Shown here: positions 17,607 to 26,675 of the stretch, piece after piece | Layout of the letters: each line of letters opens with the position of its first letter | Position numbering within the stretch: position 1 is the first letter of the stretch | Origin: Muribaculaceae bacterium | Lineage (GTDB): Bacteria; Bacteroidota; Bacteroidia; Bacteroidales; Muribaculaceae | Assembly (NCBI GenBank): GCA_017557425.1 | Contig: JAFYYU010000017.1 | Span: 62,001 to 126,000, forward strand | Direction: 5' to 3' | DNA: 64,000 nucleotides | Notes under the pieces: generated by a model | What the model was told of the DNA's origin: nothing | Databases searched by the model: none | Seen by the model: only the letters and a program-made list of their open reading frames with translations | Position numbers and translations under genes: made by a program

Positions 17607-18380
17607 ATGCCGTTTAGCAACGCCATATCACTCATAAAGCTCCTTTTCGTCAAGGATAAGGAGCTTTATGTTTTTATTCACCGTATCACCGGCTATTACC
17701 CCCGTGACATCAAACCCTACCAACTGGCCATGGTGCACCGCTCCAAGCCTGTGAAGATGCCAGACGGACGATGGGCTAACAACGAGCGGCTGGAGTACCT
17801 GGGTGACGCCGTACTCGACACGGTTGTGGCCGACTTTCTTTACAACACTTTTCCAGGGAAACACGAGGGATTCCTCACCAGCACCCGCGCCAAGATTGTC
17901 CAACGCGAGAGCCTGAACCGCATCGGCAACACGCTGCATCTCGACAGCCATGTACATGCCCAGATGCGTTCCTCGTCCCACAACAGCTACCTCTGCGGCA
18001 ATGCCCTGGAAGCCCTTGTGGGCGCGGTTTATCTGGACCAGGGCTACAAGCGCTGCCGCAAATTCATCGTCGAGCGCCTGATCAAAAAGCACTTCAACCT
18101 CAACGACCTGGTCAAGACCGAACAAAACTTCAAGTCACGCCTCATCGAGTGGACGCAAAAATACCGCGTCAACATCGAGTTTGAACTCGTGGATTCCTAT
18201 ACCGACACCGACAACAATCCCGTATTCCGTACCGCTGTCATCCTGGGCGGCATTTATGCCAGCGACGCCCAAGGCTACAGCAAGAAAGAGTCACATCAAG
18301 CTGCGTCCAAGAAGGCCCTGGACCGGCTGCGCCACGACCAGCAATTCTGCGAACAGGTCCTTGCCACCGCGACCAACTAA
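17607..18380 (+). CDS. rnc: Ribonuclease III
   Basis: 257 residues. The endonuclease domain carries the signature NNERLEYLGDAVLDTVVADF and the second catalytic acidic cluster (ALEALVGAVYLDQGY); a double-stranded RNA-binding domain follows (about 165-235, ending KKESHQAASKKALDRL). The enzyme cuts long RNA duplexes in rRNA precursors and regulatory RNAs. The start at 17607 matches the N-terminus of Bacteroidetes homologues as I remember them. A 13-bp perfect inverted repeat with a T5 run lies inside codons 9-23, a possible self-cleavage or attenuation site. Confidence 0.95.
   Translation: MPFSNAISLIKLLFVKDKELYVFIHRITGYYPRDIKPYQLAMVHRSKPVKMPDGRWANNERLEYLGDAVLDTVVADFLYNTFPGKHEGFLTSTRAKIVQRESLNRIGNTLHLDSHVHAQMRSSSHNSYLCGNALEALVGAVYLDQGYKRCRKFIVERLIKKHFNLNDLVKTEQNFKSRLIEWTQKYRVNIEFELVDSYTDTDNNPVFRTAVILGGIYASDAQGYSKKESHQAASKKALDRLRHDQQFCEQVLATATN
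17633..17675 (+). promoter_or_regulatory. 13-bp hairpin with T-tract inside the rnc coding sequence
   Basis: Bases 17633-17645 pair perfectly with 17658-17670 around a 12-base loop, followed by TTTTT (17671-17675). It has the shape of an intrinsic terminator but is translated as part of rnc. Confidence 0.7.
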
Positions 18381-18521
18381 CTGCCACCACGCTAAGGCGC
18401 AAAGACGCTAAGAAACGTGAATTAGTGCAAAAATTGGTTTCAATCTGCACGCAGTTCGGCAATATTTCGTAAATTCGCAAACTCTTGCGGCCTAAAAAGC
18501 CGCTCTAAATTACTGATTCTC

Positions 18522-19166
18522 ATGAGACCAATTACCAATATATTGCTTGTGCTGGCGCTCATCTGCTACATCTTCCTGCCGTTCTACGATATCTCGTTAC
18601 TCGGCACGGTCACTGGCTTGGGCTTCACTGCAGGCAAAATATCGCAATCCCTGTCACTGGGCAACGTGCTGCTGGCACTGCTGCCGTTTATCGCATGTTT
18701 TGGCGCCATCGCCCTTAACTGCCTCAAAAAACGTTGGTGGGTGCTCGGTGCTATCGCATTGATTATCTTGGGCCTGTGGTTCTTTGCACACACTGGCAAC
18801 ACCCACGACATCGGCCTGGAACACGCTCCCGAAGTCACGCCCGACAACGATCTGGGCGAGGGATTTGCCATCACCGGTTTGGGTATCGGTTATAAACTGT
18901 CTTATGCCCTGTATATTTTGTCACTGCTGTCGGCCATCATCTCGTTGCTCCCGTTCAAGTTCAACGAGACCATCGAAAAAGCCGTTGACGACACCTTTGA
19001 GGACGGCCGCCGCCACGTGCGCAAGGAGTTCAACCGCCTGGAGAGCAACCTGCACCGTTCTCACCGCGCTAAGCAGCAAGCGCCCCCCACGGCACCGCCT
19101 GCCGAGGAGAATACCGCTAAGCCTGCCGAGGACAAGGAAGACCCGGCACGCTTCATGCCCAAATAG
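18522..19166 (+). CDS. Membrane protein of unknown function with charged tail
   Basis: 214 residues: four apparent membrane helices (about 5-25, 45-66, 72-92, 125-147) and a cytoplasmic tail of about 65 residues rich in Pro, Ala, Glu and Lys. I recognise no family. It lies 141 bases after rnc; that gap holds a small 8-base tandem motif (ACGCTAAG, GCGCAAAG, ACGCTAAG around 18389-18412) and a 5-bp GCGGC/GCCGC hairpin just before the gene. It could be a separate unit or the tail of the rnc transcript. Confidence 0.7.
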   Translation: MRPITNILLVLALICYIFLPFYDISLLGTVTGLGFTAGKISQSLSLGNVLLALLPFIACFGAIALNCLKKRWWVLGAIALIILGLWFFAHTGNTHDIGLEHAPEVTPDNDLGEGFAITGLGIGYKLSYALYILSLLSAIISLLPFKFNETIEKAVDDTFEDGRRHVRKEFNRLESNLHRSHRAKQQAPPTAPPAEENTAKPAEDKEDPARFMPK

Positions 19167-19181
19167 TTTTTGTTTTCTTTT

Positions 19182-19709
19182 TTATGGAGCCGTATCGGGA
19201 TGGTGCATGTCGATGCGCTTGAACGTGAGCGGCGTTGTCACACGCAAGGTGTTCTTGCTGGCACCATAGAACAGCACACGGCCTCCCAGCACATCATATC
19301 TGGCCAACAGGCCATGCACATTCTTGAAAACCATGTCACCCATATAGATATAATCCTGATTTAGGTCCACACTGTGCAGCAATACCCATTTACCCGAGAA
19401 TGATCCCTGCCACAGCAATTGCCAGTCAGGATCGTCACTCGATTCCGGGGCCATATTGATCAACTCGTTATAATAGCCCGAGAAAGTACTGTCCTTAAGA
19501 CAGAAAGTATAGGACATCTCGATGAAATGGATGCTGTCGTCGTATTGATACACCCAGTCACCATCCATGTACTTATTGTAATGCTTCTGCAACTCCACGG
19601 TTTCGAGTGTTGTCCAGTCGGTCTCAATGACTTCATGATCGCCCTCACAAGCCGTGAGCGAAACGATAGCGGCAACAGAAAGCAGTATGGTTTTGATTAT
19701 GTCTTTCAT
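19182..19709 (-). CDS. Putative lipoprotein, unknown function
   Basis: 175 residues starting MKDIIKTILLSVAAIVSLTAC; the lipobox LTAC places an acylated Cys near residue 21, so it is anchored in a membrane. The rest is a small acidic, aromatic-rich domain of unrecognised family, probably all-beta. A longer open reading exists, but the signal peptide starts at this Met and a -7 box (TAATTTTG on the minus strand, 19734-19741) lies 24 bases upstream. It ends 15 bases from the convergent membrane-protein gene. Confidence 0.75.
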   Translation of the reverse strand: MKDIIKTILLSVAAIVSLTACEGDHEVIETDWTTLETVELQKHYNKYMDGDWVYQYDDSIHFIEMSYTFCLKDSTFSGYYNELINMAPESSDDPDWQLLWQGSFSGKWVLLHSVDLNQDYIYMGDMVFKNVHGLLARYDVLGGRVLFYGASKNTLRVTTPLTFKRIDMHHPDTAP

Positions 19710-19733
19710 ATCTCTATTTGGAATTATCTGGCA

Positions 19734-19741
19734 CAAAATTA
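19734..19741 (-). promoter_or_regulatory. -7 box of the lipoprotein gene (TAATTTTG)
   Basis: Exact TAnnTTTG on the minus strand, upstream of the start at 19709. Confidence 0.5.
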
Positions 19742-19787
19742 GCAAAAACACGGCAATAATTCCCCATAATCCCGAAATAATAGAAGA

Positions 19788-19817
19788 ATCGCCCTAACTG
19801 CAGTGTGTTAGAGCGAT
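19788..19817 (-). terminator. Hairpin after the outer-membrane receptor gene
   Basis: An 11-bp stem (19788-19798 with 19807-19817, one wobble) downstream of the receptor stop codon on the minus strand, followed by a T-rich stretch. Confidence 0.55.
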
Positions 19818-19853
19818 CCTGATTTTATAGAATATTATTGAGAGGTACAAGCC

Positions 19854-22409
19854 TTAGTTGCCGCCGCCCATGCCACCGGCCACGCCGGTGTTGCCGGTAT
19901 TGCCCGACTGCTTGCCGCTGCCGATGAGGTCATCGTTCTCGATGGACTTGTCGGCCTTCTTCACACGCGTCGAGAGGGAACCGAAGCGGTAACTTACCGA
20001 GATACCGAACCTGCGTACCTGTTGCTCATAACGTGTCCATCCGGTCACGTCGCCCTGGGTCAAGTACTGCTTGACATTCATGTACTTACCGCTGAAGGGA
20101 ACGATAGCCTGCAACTGAACGGTCAGACGATCCTCCTTGAGGAAGGAGCGCTGCAGGCTGAAGCCATGGAAGAATACAGTCCCCATGCGGCCATACAGGT
20201 CGTTGATACTACCGCCCATCATTCCAGCGAAGCCCGACAGTTGCAGTTTCCAGGGCAGGTATTGGGTGACGTTGGCAAAGAAGTTGCCACTGATGCGGTC
20301 GTTCTTCAGACCGAGCTCATTACTCTTGTAATAGTTGTAGCCGATGGAGCCGTTGAGCATCAGGTTGGTCTTCTGAGTCATCATCCACTGGACGAAGGCC
20401 GAAACGGTCGTCGAGTAGGTTTTAAGCGTGTTGGCATAGGTCGATACCTGCACCAGCCCGTCGGCCCACTTCACGGCACCGATGCCGTTGTTGCTGAACT
20501 GGAACTGCGGCGTGATGTTGAAGGTCAACTTGGGACCCACGCGCATATAGGTCAGGCTCACCGAGTGGTAGTGGACACTACCCAGGTCGGTGTTACCGTA
20601 AGAACGGCTTGTCGGGCTCTCGATCACCGCAGGATTCAGGAAACTGATGCCCGGGCGGTTGATGCTCGCGGCATAGGACAGCTTGAGGCTGTTGGCGAAG
20701 TTGAACTGGTAACGCAGGCTGGCACTGGGCACCCAGTCGTTGAGATGAGCCTCATAGGCATCCTGCTGGCCGTCAGGATAGGTGGCGCGCAGGTAACTGT
20801 GCTCGTAGCGCAGTCCGGCACGTGCGTTCCACGGTCCGTTGGTGTAGGTATAGCTCACGTAAGCAGCACCGACTTGGGTCACATGCTTGTAGCGCATGTC
20901 GGTGTCATCGTCGATGCCCAGGTAGTCCAGCACGTTATGGCTGCGGTTCAGGCGGTAGATGTACTTGGCGCCCGTCTCGAGGGTATGCTTTTCAGCCAGG
21001 GGACGCGTCCAATCGAGCTGCAAGGTATGCTCGTTGAAATTCTCTTTTCCGTTCTGGTCAATGCCATAATAGTCCACGGGCATATTTGTCAGGTCGGTGT
21101 AACGCGAATTGTCCTTGTTCTTGTTGCGGAATGCCGAGAGCATGTAACTCAGCGTGATGGCCTCACCTTTGAGGTGCGTTTTGTGCTGGTAGTCCATGCG
21201 GGTATCGAAATTGTAGCTGTCAGCTTTGGTCTGGTTACCCATCCCGTAACTGTAAAGAGGTTGTCCCGTGGCATCACGCATCAGGTTGGTGTTCACACCA
21301 TTGCCGCCATAATTATAGGCAAAGCCGCTCAACGACCACGAGAACAGATTCAGCGTATCGGGCTCCCAGCTGGCACTCACGTCAGCATAGTGAAAGGTCA
21401 TCTTGTCGACATCAAAGGTTGACTTACCCAGCAGTTCAGCGCCGCTTTGGGTATATTTATTGAGCGTTGACGAGCGATAGCCCTGCCCATTGTTGCCATC
21501 GTGATGGACACCGTAATCCACCGACAGCACTACCTTGTCGAGCTGCGTAGTCATGTTCAATCCTCCCCCAATGGCACCCCTGTGGTCGGCCCTGGCCGAT
21601 GCCATGCCCGAGACGCCCTTGATGGTGGAGTTGTCGGCCATGACGATGTTGAGGATGAGCGTCGTGCCCTCGGCGTCATACTTTGCGCCCGGCTCGGTAA
21701 TGACCTCGATGCGCTTCACGCTGCTGGCGGGCATTGCCTTGAGGATGTCCTTGGCATTGCGCGACAATGCGGGATCGGGATGGCCGTTGCGGAATATCTT
21801 GAAATTCGTCTGGCCGTTAACGCGGATCTCGTCGCTGGCATCTACGCTCACCATGGGCACCTTGCGCAGCATGGTCAGCACGTTGTTGGTCTTGCTGTCT
21901 GCATCGGCCTCAACATTATAGCCTATGCGGTCCACCTCCTGCTTGATGAGTTGGCGCTGTGCCGTCACCTCGATGCCTTTGAGCTCGATGTTGTCAAACA
22001 CGCTCAGCAGCGAGTCGTTGACCCAATCGTCATCGTCGCCGGCGGTAGAAGTCACCTCGCGCGTCAGCTTCAACGGTACCGAAAATCCCATCTGGCTGTA
22101 GGTGCCGTCCAGGGTGTTGTCCTTTAATGTCGCCTTGTAATTGGCGCCGATTTCGGGGACATCGACGTTAAGTTTCTCGCCGTCAACTTTGGCCTTGGCC
22201 TTGATGCCGAAGGCCTGCTGTTCGGGCGAATCAAGTGATGCGGTAATGCCCTGCTCGTTTTGCTCGATATGGAGCACAACAGGGATGGAGAAAGTCTGCA
22301 CTTGGATATTTCCTGTCCACTTGCCGGTGAAGTCCTGTGCCATCACTGTGAGGCATGTCAGAACAATCACTAATGCACTCAATAATCTGTTAAAGAATTG
22401 CCGTTTCAT
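19854..22409 (-). CDS. Outer-membrane beta-barrel receptor (OMP_b-brl_3 type)
   Basis: 851 residues. A signal peptide (1-24) is followed by a small lipocalin-like beta domain (DFTGKWTGNIQV, about 25-120), a plug-like region (EVDRIGYNVEADADSKTNNVLTML is typical, about 155-265) and a large barrel rich in alternating aromatic strands. After the last strand (GISVSYRFGSL) comes a Gly/Asn-rich tail of about 40 residues. Relatives belong to the TonB-dependent superfamily, but no clear N-terminal TonB box is visible; the substrate is unknown. It is monocistronic, with a hairpin after the gene. Confidence 0.85.
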   Translation of the reverse strand: MKRQFFNRLLSALVIVLTCLTVMAQDFTGKWTGNIQVQTFSIPVVLHIEQNEQGITASLDSPEQQAFGIKAKAKVDGEKLNVDVPEIGANYKATLKDNTLDGTYSQMGFSVPLKLTREVTSTAGDDDDWVNDSLLSVFDNIELKGIEVTAQRQLIKQEVDRIGYNVEADADSKTNNVLTMLRKVPMVSVDASDEIRVNGQTNFKIFRNGHPDPALSRNAKDILKAMPASSVKRIEVITEPGAKYDAEGTTLILNIVMADNSTIKGVSGMASARADHRGAIGGGLNMTTQLDKVVLSVDYGVHHDGNNGQGYRSSTLNKYTQSGAELLGKSTFDVDKMTFHYADVSASWEPDTLNLFSWSLSGFAYNYGGNGVNTNLMRDATGQPLYSYGMGNQTKADSYNFDTRMDYQHKTHLKGEAITLSYMLSAFRNKNKDNSRYTDLTNMPVDYYGIDQNGKENFNEHTLQLDWTRPLAEKHTLETGAKYIYRLNRSHNVLDYLGIDDDTDMRYKHVTQVGAAYVSYTYTNGPWNARAGLRYEHSYLRATYPDGQQDAYEAHLNDWVPSASLRYQFNFANSLKLSYAASINRPGISFLNPAVIESPTSRSYGNTDLGSVHYHSVSLTYMRVGPKLTFNITPQFQFSNNGIGAVKWADGLVQVSTYANTLKTYSTTVSAFVQWMMTQKTNLMLNGSIGYNYYKSNELGLKNDRISGNFFANVTQYLPWKLQLSGFAGMMGGSINDLYGRMGTVFFHGFSLQRSFLKEDRLTVQLQAIVPFSGKYMNVKQYLTQGDVTGWTRYEQQVRRFGISVSYRFGSLSTRVKKADKSIENDDLIGSGKQSGNTGNTGVAGGMGGGN

Positions 22410-22560
22410 TTTCTATTTCTGGGTTTAGTCTGTTGTTCTATGTTATAGACGCGAGCTCATGCCAAAAAGTTGCGTTTCGCTCACCGTTTTAATCGTTTTT
22501 AACCCTTAGACGCAAGACGTAGGTGAAAAGCTACACATCGACCCCGATTTTTTTTGGCAT

Positions 22561-22568
22561 TATTTTTG
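22561..22568 (+). promoter_or_regulatory. -7 box of the YbjQ-family gene (TATTTTTG)
   Basis: Exact TAnnTTTG, 45 bases before the ATG at 22614. Confidence 0.5.
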
Positions 22569-22613
22569 CAGGATTGGGCAATAGTGTTTCATCCCATTAA
22601 TTAATAAAAAGAT

Positions 22614-22931
22614 ATGATACTATCAACAACTCCCCAGATCGAGGGTTACAACATCCGTGAGTATAAGGGCGTGGTGACTGGCGAGACCATCATAGGCGCC
22701 AATTTCATCAAAGATCTCTTTGCAGGCGTCCGCGACATTGTGGGCGGCCGTTCAAACAGTTACGAAAAAGTGCTGCGCAAAGCCAAGGACATCGCCATGC
22801 AGGAGATGGAGGACCGTGCCCGGGAAATGGGCGCCAATGCCATCGTAGGCATCGACATCGACTACGAGACCATCGGCAAGGACAACTCCATGCTCATGGT
22901 CGCCACCAGTGGCACCGCCGTGGTCATCTGA
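22614..22931 (+). CDS. YbjQ/UPF0145 family protein
   Basis: 105 residues matching the YbjQ family throughout: [39 protein letters not shown], and [16 protein letters not shown]. These small proteins assemble into pentamers and were once annotated as heavy-metal-binding; their role is not established. It is a single gene with its own -7 box, convergent with the GH31 gene and separated from it by a long inverted repeat. Confidence 0.85.
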   Translation: MILSTTPQIEGYNIREYKGVVTGETIIGANFIKDLFAGVRDIVGGRSNSYEKVLRKAKDIAMQEMEDRAREMGANAIVGIDIDYETIGKDNSMLMVATSGTAVVI

Positions 22932-22941
22932 TGACATAAAC

Positions 22942-23032
22942 AAACTACGAATTACACGAATTTAACTAATTGGCATCCGCGCTCAATGATTAAATTGAAT
23001 GCGGATGCCAAAATTCGTATAATTTGCAGTTT
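22942..23032. repeat. Long imperfect inverted repeat, copy 1 of an intergenic element
   Basis: The inner arms 22970-22980 and 23001-23011 pair perfectly (11 bp). The outer arms 22942-22963 and 23011-23032 pair with a few mismatches. The 22-base string at 22950-22971 recurs exactly at 50986-51007. In both copies the right end runs into the stop codon of a minus-strand gene. It may act as a bidirectional terminator. Confidence 0.7.
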
Positions 23033-25403
23033 ATTTATTAGTAATCTCGATAGTTGTTGACTGGGTGATGTCGGCGATGGGAACGGGGATGGTGAGCGTG
23101 CCACTGAGTTTGTCATAGGTCATGCCCTTTACCTTCTTGCCGTTGATTTGCACCTTTTTGGGCTTGGTCGTGGCGGGGATGATCAAGCGGTAATCCTTAT
23201 TGGGAGTATCGCCGTCGATATTGCCCTTGGAATGGATGGTGATGAAGCAGGTCTTGCCCTGCGGGGTGGCGGTGAACTGGATTTCGCGGTGCTTGTCACG
23301 AGCCAGCGTGCCGGTGGAGTGCAGGTCGTCATCAAACAGGGTATAGGTCGAGGGGTGGTCGCAGGCATAATAAATGATGTCCAGCCTGTCGGGATTGTAG
23401 TCACCCACGTTGTCCATCTCGTAATTGGCCTGTGGGATGAAGGCTCCGGCACGGGCAAACAGCGGCAGCACCTCAATGGGTGCGGCATAATAGACCGTAG
23501 TGTGGCCCTCGTAGCGGCGCTCGGGATGGTTGATATCTACCCAAGTACCCTCAGGGAAGACAATCATGCGACTCTCGGCACCCTGCCGCATCACGGGAGC
23601 GACCATCACGTCACGGCCCCACAAATACTGGTCCCAGATGCCGTCATAGCGGGCGATGTCGTTATCATCCTCGTAGAAGCCCAACGGGCGCACCAGCGGC
23701 AGGCCGTTGCGGGCATTTTCATAAGCCAGCGTGTAGTTATAGGGCAGCCAGGTGTAGCGTGCCTTGATGATGCGCAGCGTCAAATCGCCAAACTCTTTGT
23801 AGTTATACGGTTCGGCCTGATAGGTCGAGTGGGTGCGCAGCATCGGCGAGAACAAGCCCAGTTGCAGCCAGCGGATGTACAACTCGCCGTCACGCTTGTT
23901 GTTGGGATCCACGGCAAAGCCGCCCACGTCATGGGACATATAGCCCATACCGCTCAGGCCGGCATTGAGCATAATGGTCACCTGGGGCTGATAGCCGCCC
24001 CACGAACGGGAAACGTCGGTAGACCAGGGGAATACGGAGTAACGTTGCAGACCCGCCGTACCGGCTCGCATCATGATCATCGGGCGACGATCGGGATAGT
24101 CTTCCTTGAACATGTCATAGATGATGCGGCTCCACTCGTTGCCGTAGTAGTTGTGGTATTGCTCGGCGGTCAGGCCGTTCCAGTGACGTATCTCCAAGGG
24201 GTGTTTCTCGGGCTCACCCAGGTCGCCCCACCAGCCGGTCACGCCTTCCTCGGTGAGCGATTTGTAACGGTTGCGCAGCCACAGGCGCGTGGCGGGATTG
24301 GACACGTCAAACATGCCGCCCTGCCCCACCCAGATGGTCACTGTGTGAGTGGTATCGGTGCCGTCGGTCTTGCAAAACAGGCCCTGGGGATCCAGCAACT
24401 TATAATTGTCAATGGCGCGGCCGTTGGTCAGCACGTAGGGCTGCGAGATGGTTACCACGTTGACGCCTTTCTGCTTGAAATCGCGCAACATGCCACGGTG
24501 GTCGGGCCACTGCTCCTTGTCCCATTCCAAACGGCCCATATCCTCTTCCTTGCCGTACCAGTACAGGTCAAAGACGATGCCGTCGAGCGGATAGCCCTCA
24601 CGCTTGAGGGTATCGACCACGCCCTCGCTCTCACGCTGGTCGTGGTACCCGTATTTTGAAGTGATATATCCCAGCGTCCACAGCGGCGGCAGTTCCTGAT
24701 GTCCCGTGAGCCAGGTGAAATTCTTGACGACGTTCTCGACCTTGCCGTTGCCATTGATAACGTAATAGGACAGCGGTTGCGGCGATGTCGAGATATATTC
24801 GATTTGTTTACCCAGGTAGAGCGAGGATTTGCAGAAGTCATCAAAGAATATGCCGTAGCCCTTGGATGAAATCACAAAAGGCATGGTGATACCCATCTGC
24901 TTGGTGCGCTTCTCACCCATCTGGTAGCCATAGTTCTGGGCATTGTAGTTGATGAGGGTGTCACCAGCGAGGTTGAAAGAGTAACCGCGCTCACCCGCAC
25001 CGTAGAACGATTGCTTGCCCGAGTGCAACAGGTTTACCGACGACCCTTCACGGTTAAACAGGTCGGCGATATATTCCGTATTGCCGCAGCTCACCATCAT
25101 CATGCCCATGGGCTTGACATATTTCACGGTAAAGCCGCTGGCGGTGCGTAACACGGTGATGCCCTCCACCTCTTCGACCTTGGCTTCGACCTTGGCATTT
25201 AAGTCTTGGGCCAACGACGGCAGGCGTGTGCCATTCCATGAATCGGGCACAACATCCACACGCATGACATCCTCACCCACGGCGGTAACGGTAATTGTCT
25301 GTTGACGCGCAGCGTCTTTTACAGTAAAGCTCACAGGCTGGGCAGTGGCTGTCAAAGCCAGCATGGCCACAGCGACCATCGTTATCAATCTGTAAAGTCT
25401 CAT
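23031..25403 (-). CDS. Exported GH31 family glycoside hydrolase or transglucosidase
   Basis: 790 residues with a signal peptide (1-21). The N-terminal beta domain is followed by the GH31 (beta/alpha)8 barrel (about 230-570) and C-terminal beta domains, the last of DUF5110 type. The nucleophile is Asp394 in GWWGDLGEP; the region MMRAGTAGLQRYSVFPWSTDVS matches the strand leading to the acid/base Asp. GH31 enzymes cleave or transfer alpha-glucosyl or related residues. The closest relatives I recall include oligosaccharide alpha-glucosyltransferases, so transfer is as likely as hydrolysis. It probably acts in the periplasm. No SusC/D pair is nearby, so it is not in a typical polysaccharide locus. 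Confidence 0.88.
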   Translation of the reverse strand: MRLYRLITMVAVAMLALTATAQPVSFTVKDAARQQTITVTAVGEDVMRVDVVPDSWNGTRLPSLAQDLNAKVEAKVEEVEGITVLRTASGFTVKYVKPMGMMMVSCGNTEYIADLFNREGSSVNLLHSGKQSFYGAGERGYSFNLAGDTLINYNAQNYGYQMGEKRTKQMGITMPFVISSKGYGIFFDDFCKSSLYLGKQIEYISTSPQPLSYYVINGNGKVENVVKNFTWLTGHQELPPLWTLGYITSKYGYHDQRESEGVVDTLKREGYPLDGIVFDLYWYGKEEDMGRLEWDKEQWPDHRGMLRDFKQKGVNVVTISQPYVLTNGRAIDNYKLLDPQGLFCKTDGTDTTHTVTIWVGQGGMFDVSNPATRLWLRNRYKSLTEEGVTGWWGDLGEPEKHPLEIRHWNGLTAEQYHNYYGNEWSRIIYDMFKEDYPDRRPMIMMRAGTAGLQRYSVFPWSTDVSRSWGGYQPQVTIMLNAGLSGMGYMSHDVGGFAVDPNNKRDGELYIRWLQLGLFSPMLRTHSTYQAEPYNYKEFGDLTLRIIKARYTWLPYNYTLAYENARNGLPLVRPLGFYEDDNDIARYDGIWDQYLWGRDVMVAPVMRQGAESRMIVFPEGTWVDINHPERRYEGHTTVYYAAPIEVLPLFARAGAFIPQANYEMDNVGDYNPDRLDIIYYACDHPSTYTLFDDDLHSTGTLARDKHREIQFTATPQGKTCFITIHSKGNIDGDTPNKDYRLIIPATTKPKKVQINGKKVKGMTYDKLSGTLTIPVPIADITQSTTIEITNK

Positions 25404-25444
25404 AGTTCTGTTATCTTTTTTTCAACAATTCATATTTTATATGA

Positions 25445-25918
25445 TCAAGGGTTAGTACCTTCCTTCAAGACTTCTCGCAGACGTTCGACATTCACTTCCA
25501 ATTCGGTCTTATTCCACAGCTTTTGGTTAGCCATCTGTAGAATCCACATCACCGTGAGAAAAATCAATCCGGCGAGACCTCTACCAGAAAAGGAAAGAAG
25601 AAGTTCCCCCAACGCAACAACCCACTCTCCTATATTCAATATGTTATTAACTGACAATAATTCATCGGCGGTTGCGGCTCGAAGCATGCGTTTTTTCAAT
25701 ACCCGGTTAAAAATCAGATAAATCAGTAATCCAACTGTCATGACAGCAAAAATGAGCATATCGTGAAAAGTGCAACTTTCATAATATATATAGGCGAATG
25801 AGCCTAATACTACCAGGAGACCCAAAATGACCCAAACAGTGCTTTTCTCATGGCTGAGCTGATCCTTGATCTCTCCCATCAGCCATTTGACTTGCCTATT
25901 ATAATCCTCGCGTTCCAT
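25445..25918 (-). CDS. Small membrane protein, paralogue of its upstream neighbour
   Basis: 157 residues with about four hydrophobic segments between a charged N-terminus (REDYNRQVKWLMGEIK) and a C-terminal amphipathic helix (VERLREVLKEG). Both ends resemble those of the gene at 25899-26642, which it overlaps by 20 bases, so the two probably arose by duplication. No family is recognised. It is co-transcribed with that neighbour. Confidence 0.7.
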   Translation of the reverse strand: MEREDYNRQVKWLMGEIKDQLSHEKSTVWVILGLLVVLGSFAYIYYESCTFHDMLIFAVMTVGLLIYLIFNRVLKKRMLRAATADELLSVNNILNIGEWVVALGELLLSFSGRGLAGLIFLTVMWILQMANQKLWNKTELEVNVERLREVLKEGTNP

Positions 25919-26642
25919 TGCTCAATTCTTCAATATTCTCATGCTCACTCTCTTTCAAGAGTTCCCGCAGTTGCTCAATCTCTGCATTTGGACCATCATG
26001 TTCTGAATCAAAACCTATATATCTTCTGTATAAGTACACGCCGATAGCCAGAAATATACCGAAAATAAAGACGTAACCGGAGGCGAAATCGCCCATTACA
26101 AACATACAAACCACGACAACAATAGCCAGCAACCACCACATCATGTCTTTGACATCCATTTTGGCAAACAATAATTGTCTAAACACAATGAGGACGGCAA
26201 CGAATTTCAGTTTCATTATGCCTGGAGAGATAATGATATAAGCCACCATGCTTATGAAGAAAGCATACTCGTATACCCTAACTAGTTTGTTATTCTGGTC
26301 GAAGATTCTCAGCATTTCCCGAGCATCTTCAACTTTCTCCATCCGCTTTCCTTCAATGAGTGATAACACTATCATTATTGATAATAATACTCCGAGAAAA
26401 GCCAAATAGATTATATTTGTTAATGAAAGTCCCTGTGATTTATCAATGTAGATTCCCATACGATCTAACATTTCAAACCCTGAAGGGTCATTGACGTCAT
26501 AAGCAAAACAGTAGATGAGCAGCCCCACCATGAGAATTATCAAAAAAATAGACACAATAGTTAAGGGTTTGGCGCGGGCATGGTCACGCTTGATGCTACC
26601 CACCAACCACTCTATCTCTTTGTTGATTTCTTCTTGTTCCAT
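25899..26642 (-). CDS. Membrane protein of unknown function
   Basis: 247 residues with a cytoplasmic start (QEEINKEIEWLVGSIKRDHARAK), about five or six membrane segments, and an acidic C-terminus ending in a helix (IEQLRELLKESEHENIEEL). The flanking helices are shared with the 157-residue paralogue downstream. It begins 33 bases after the fic stop codon on the same strand, so it may belong to the fic transcript. Function unknown. Confidence 0.7.
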   Translation of the reverse strand: MEQEEINKEIEWLVGSIKRDHARAKPLTIVSIFLIILMVGLLIYCFAYDVNDPSGFEMLDRMGIYIDKSQGLSLTNIIYLAFLGVLLSIMIVLSLIEGKRMEKVEDAREMLRIFDQNNKLVRVYEYAFFISMVAYIIISPGIMKLKFVAVLIVFRQLLFAKMDVKDMMWWLLAIVVVVCMFVMGDFASGYVFIFGIFLAIGVYLYRRYIGFDSEHDGPNAEIEQLRELLKESEHENIEELSNGTRGL

Positions 26643-26675
26643 CTTGATCGTTTGATTTCAATTCCGTTGTCGATA

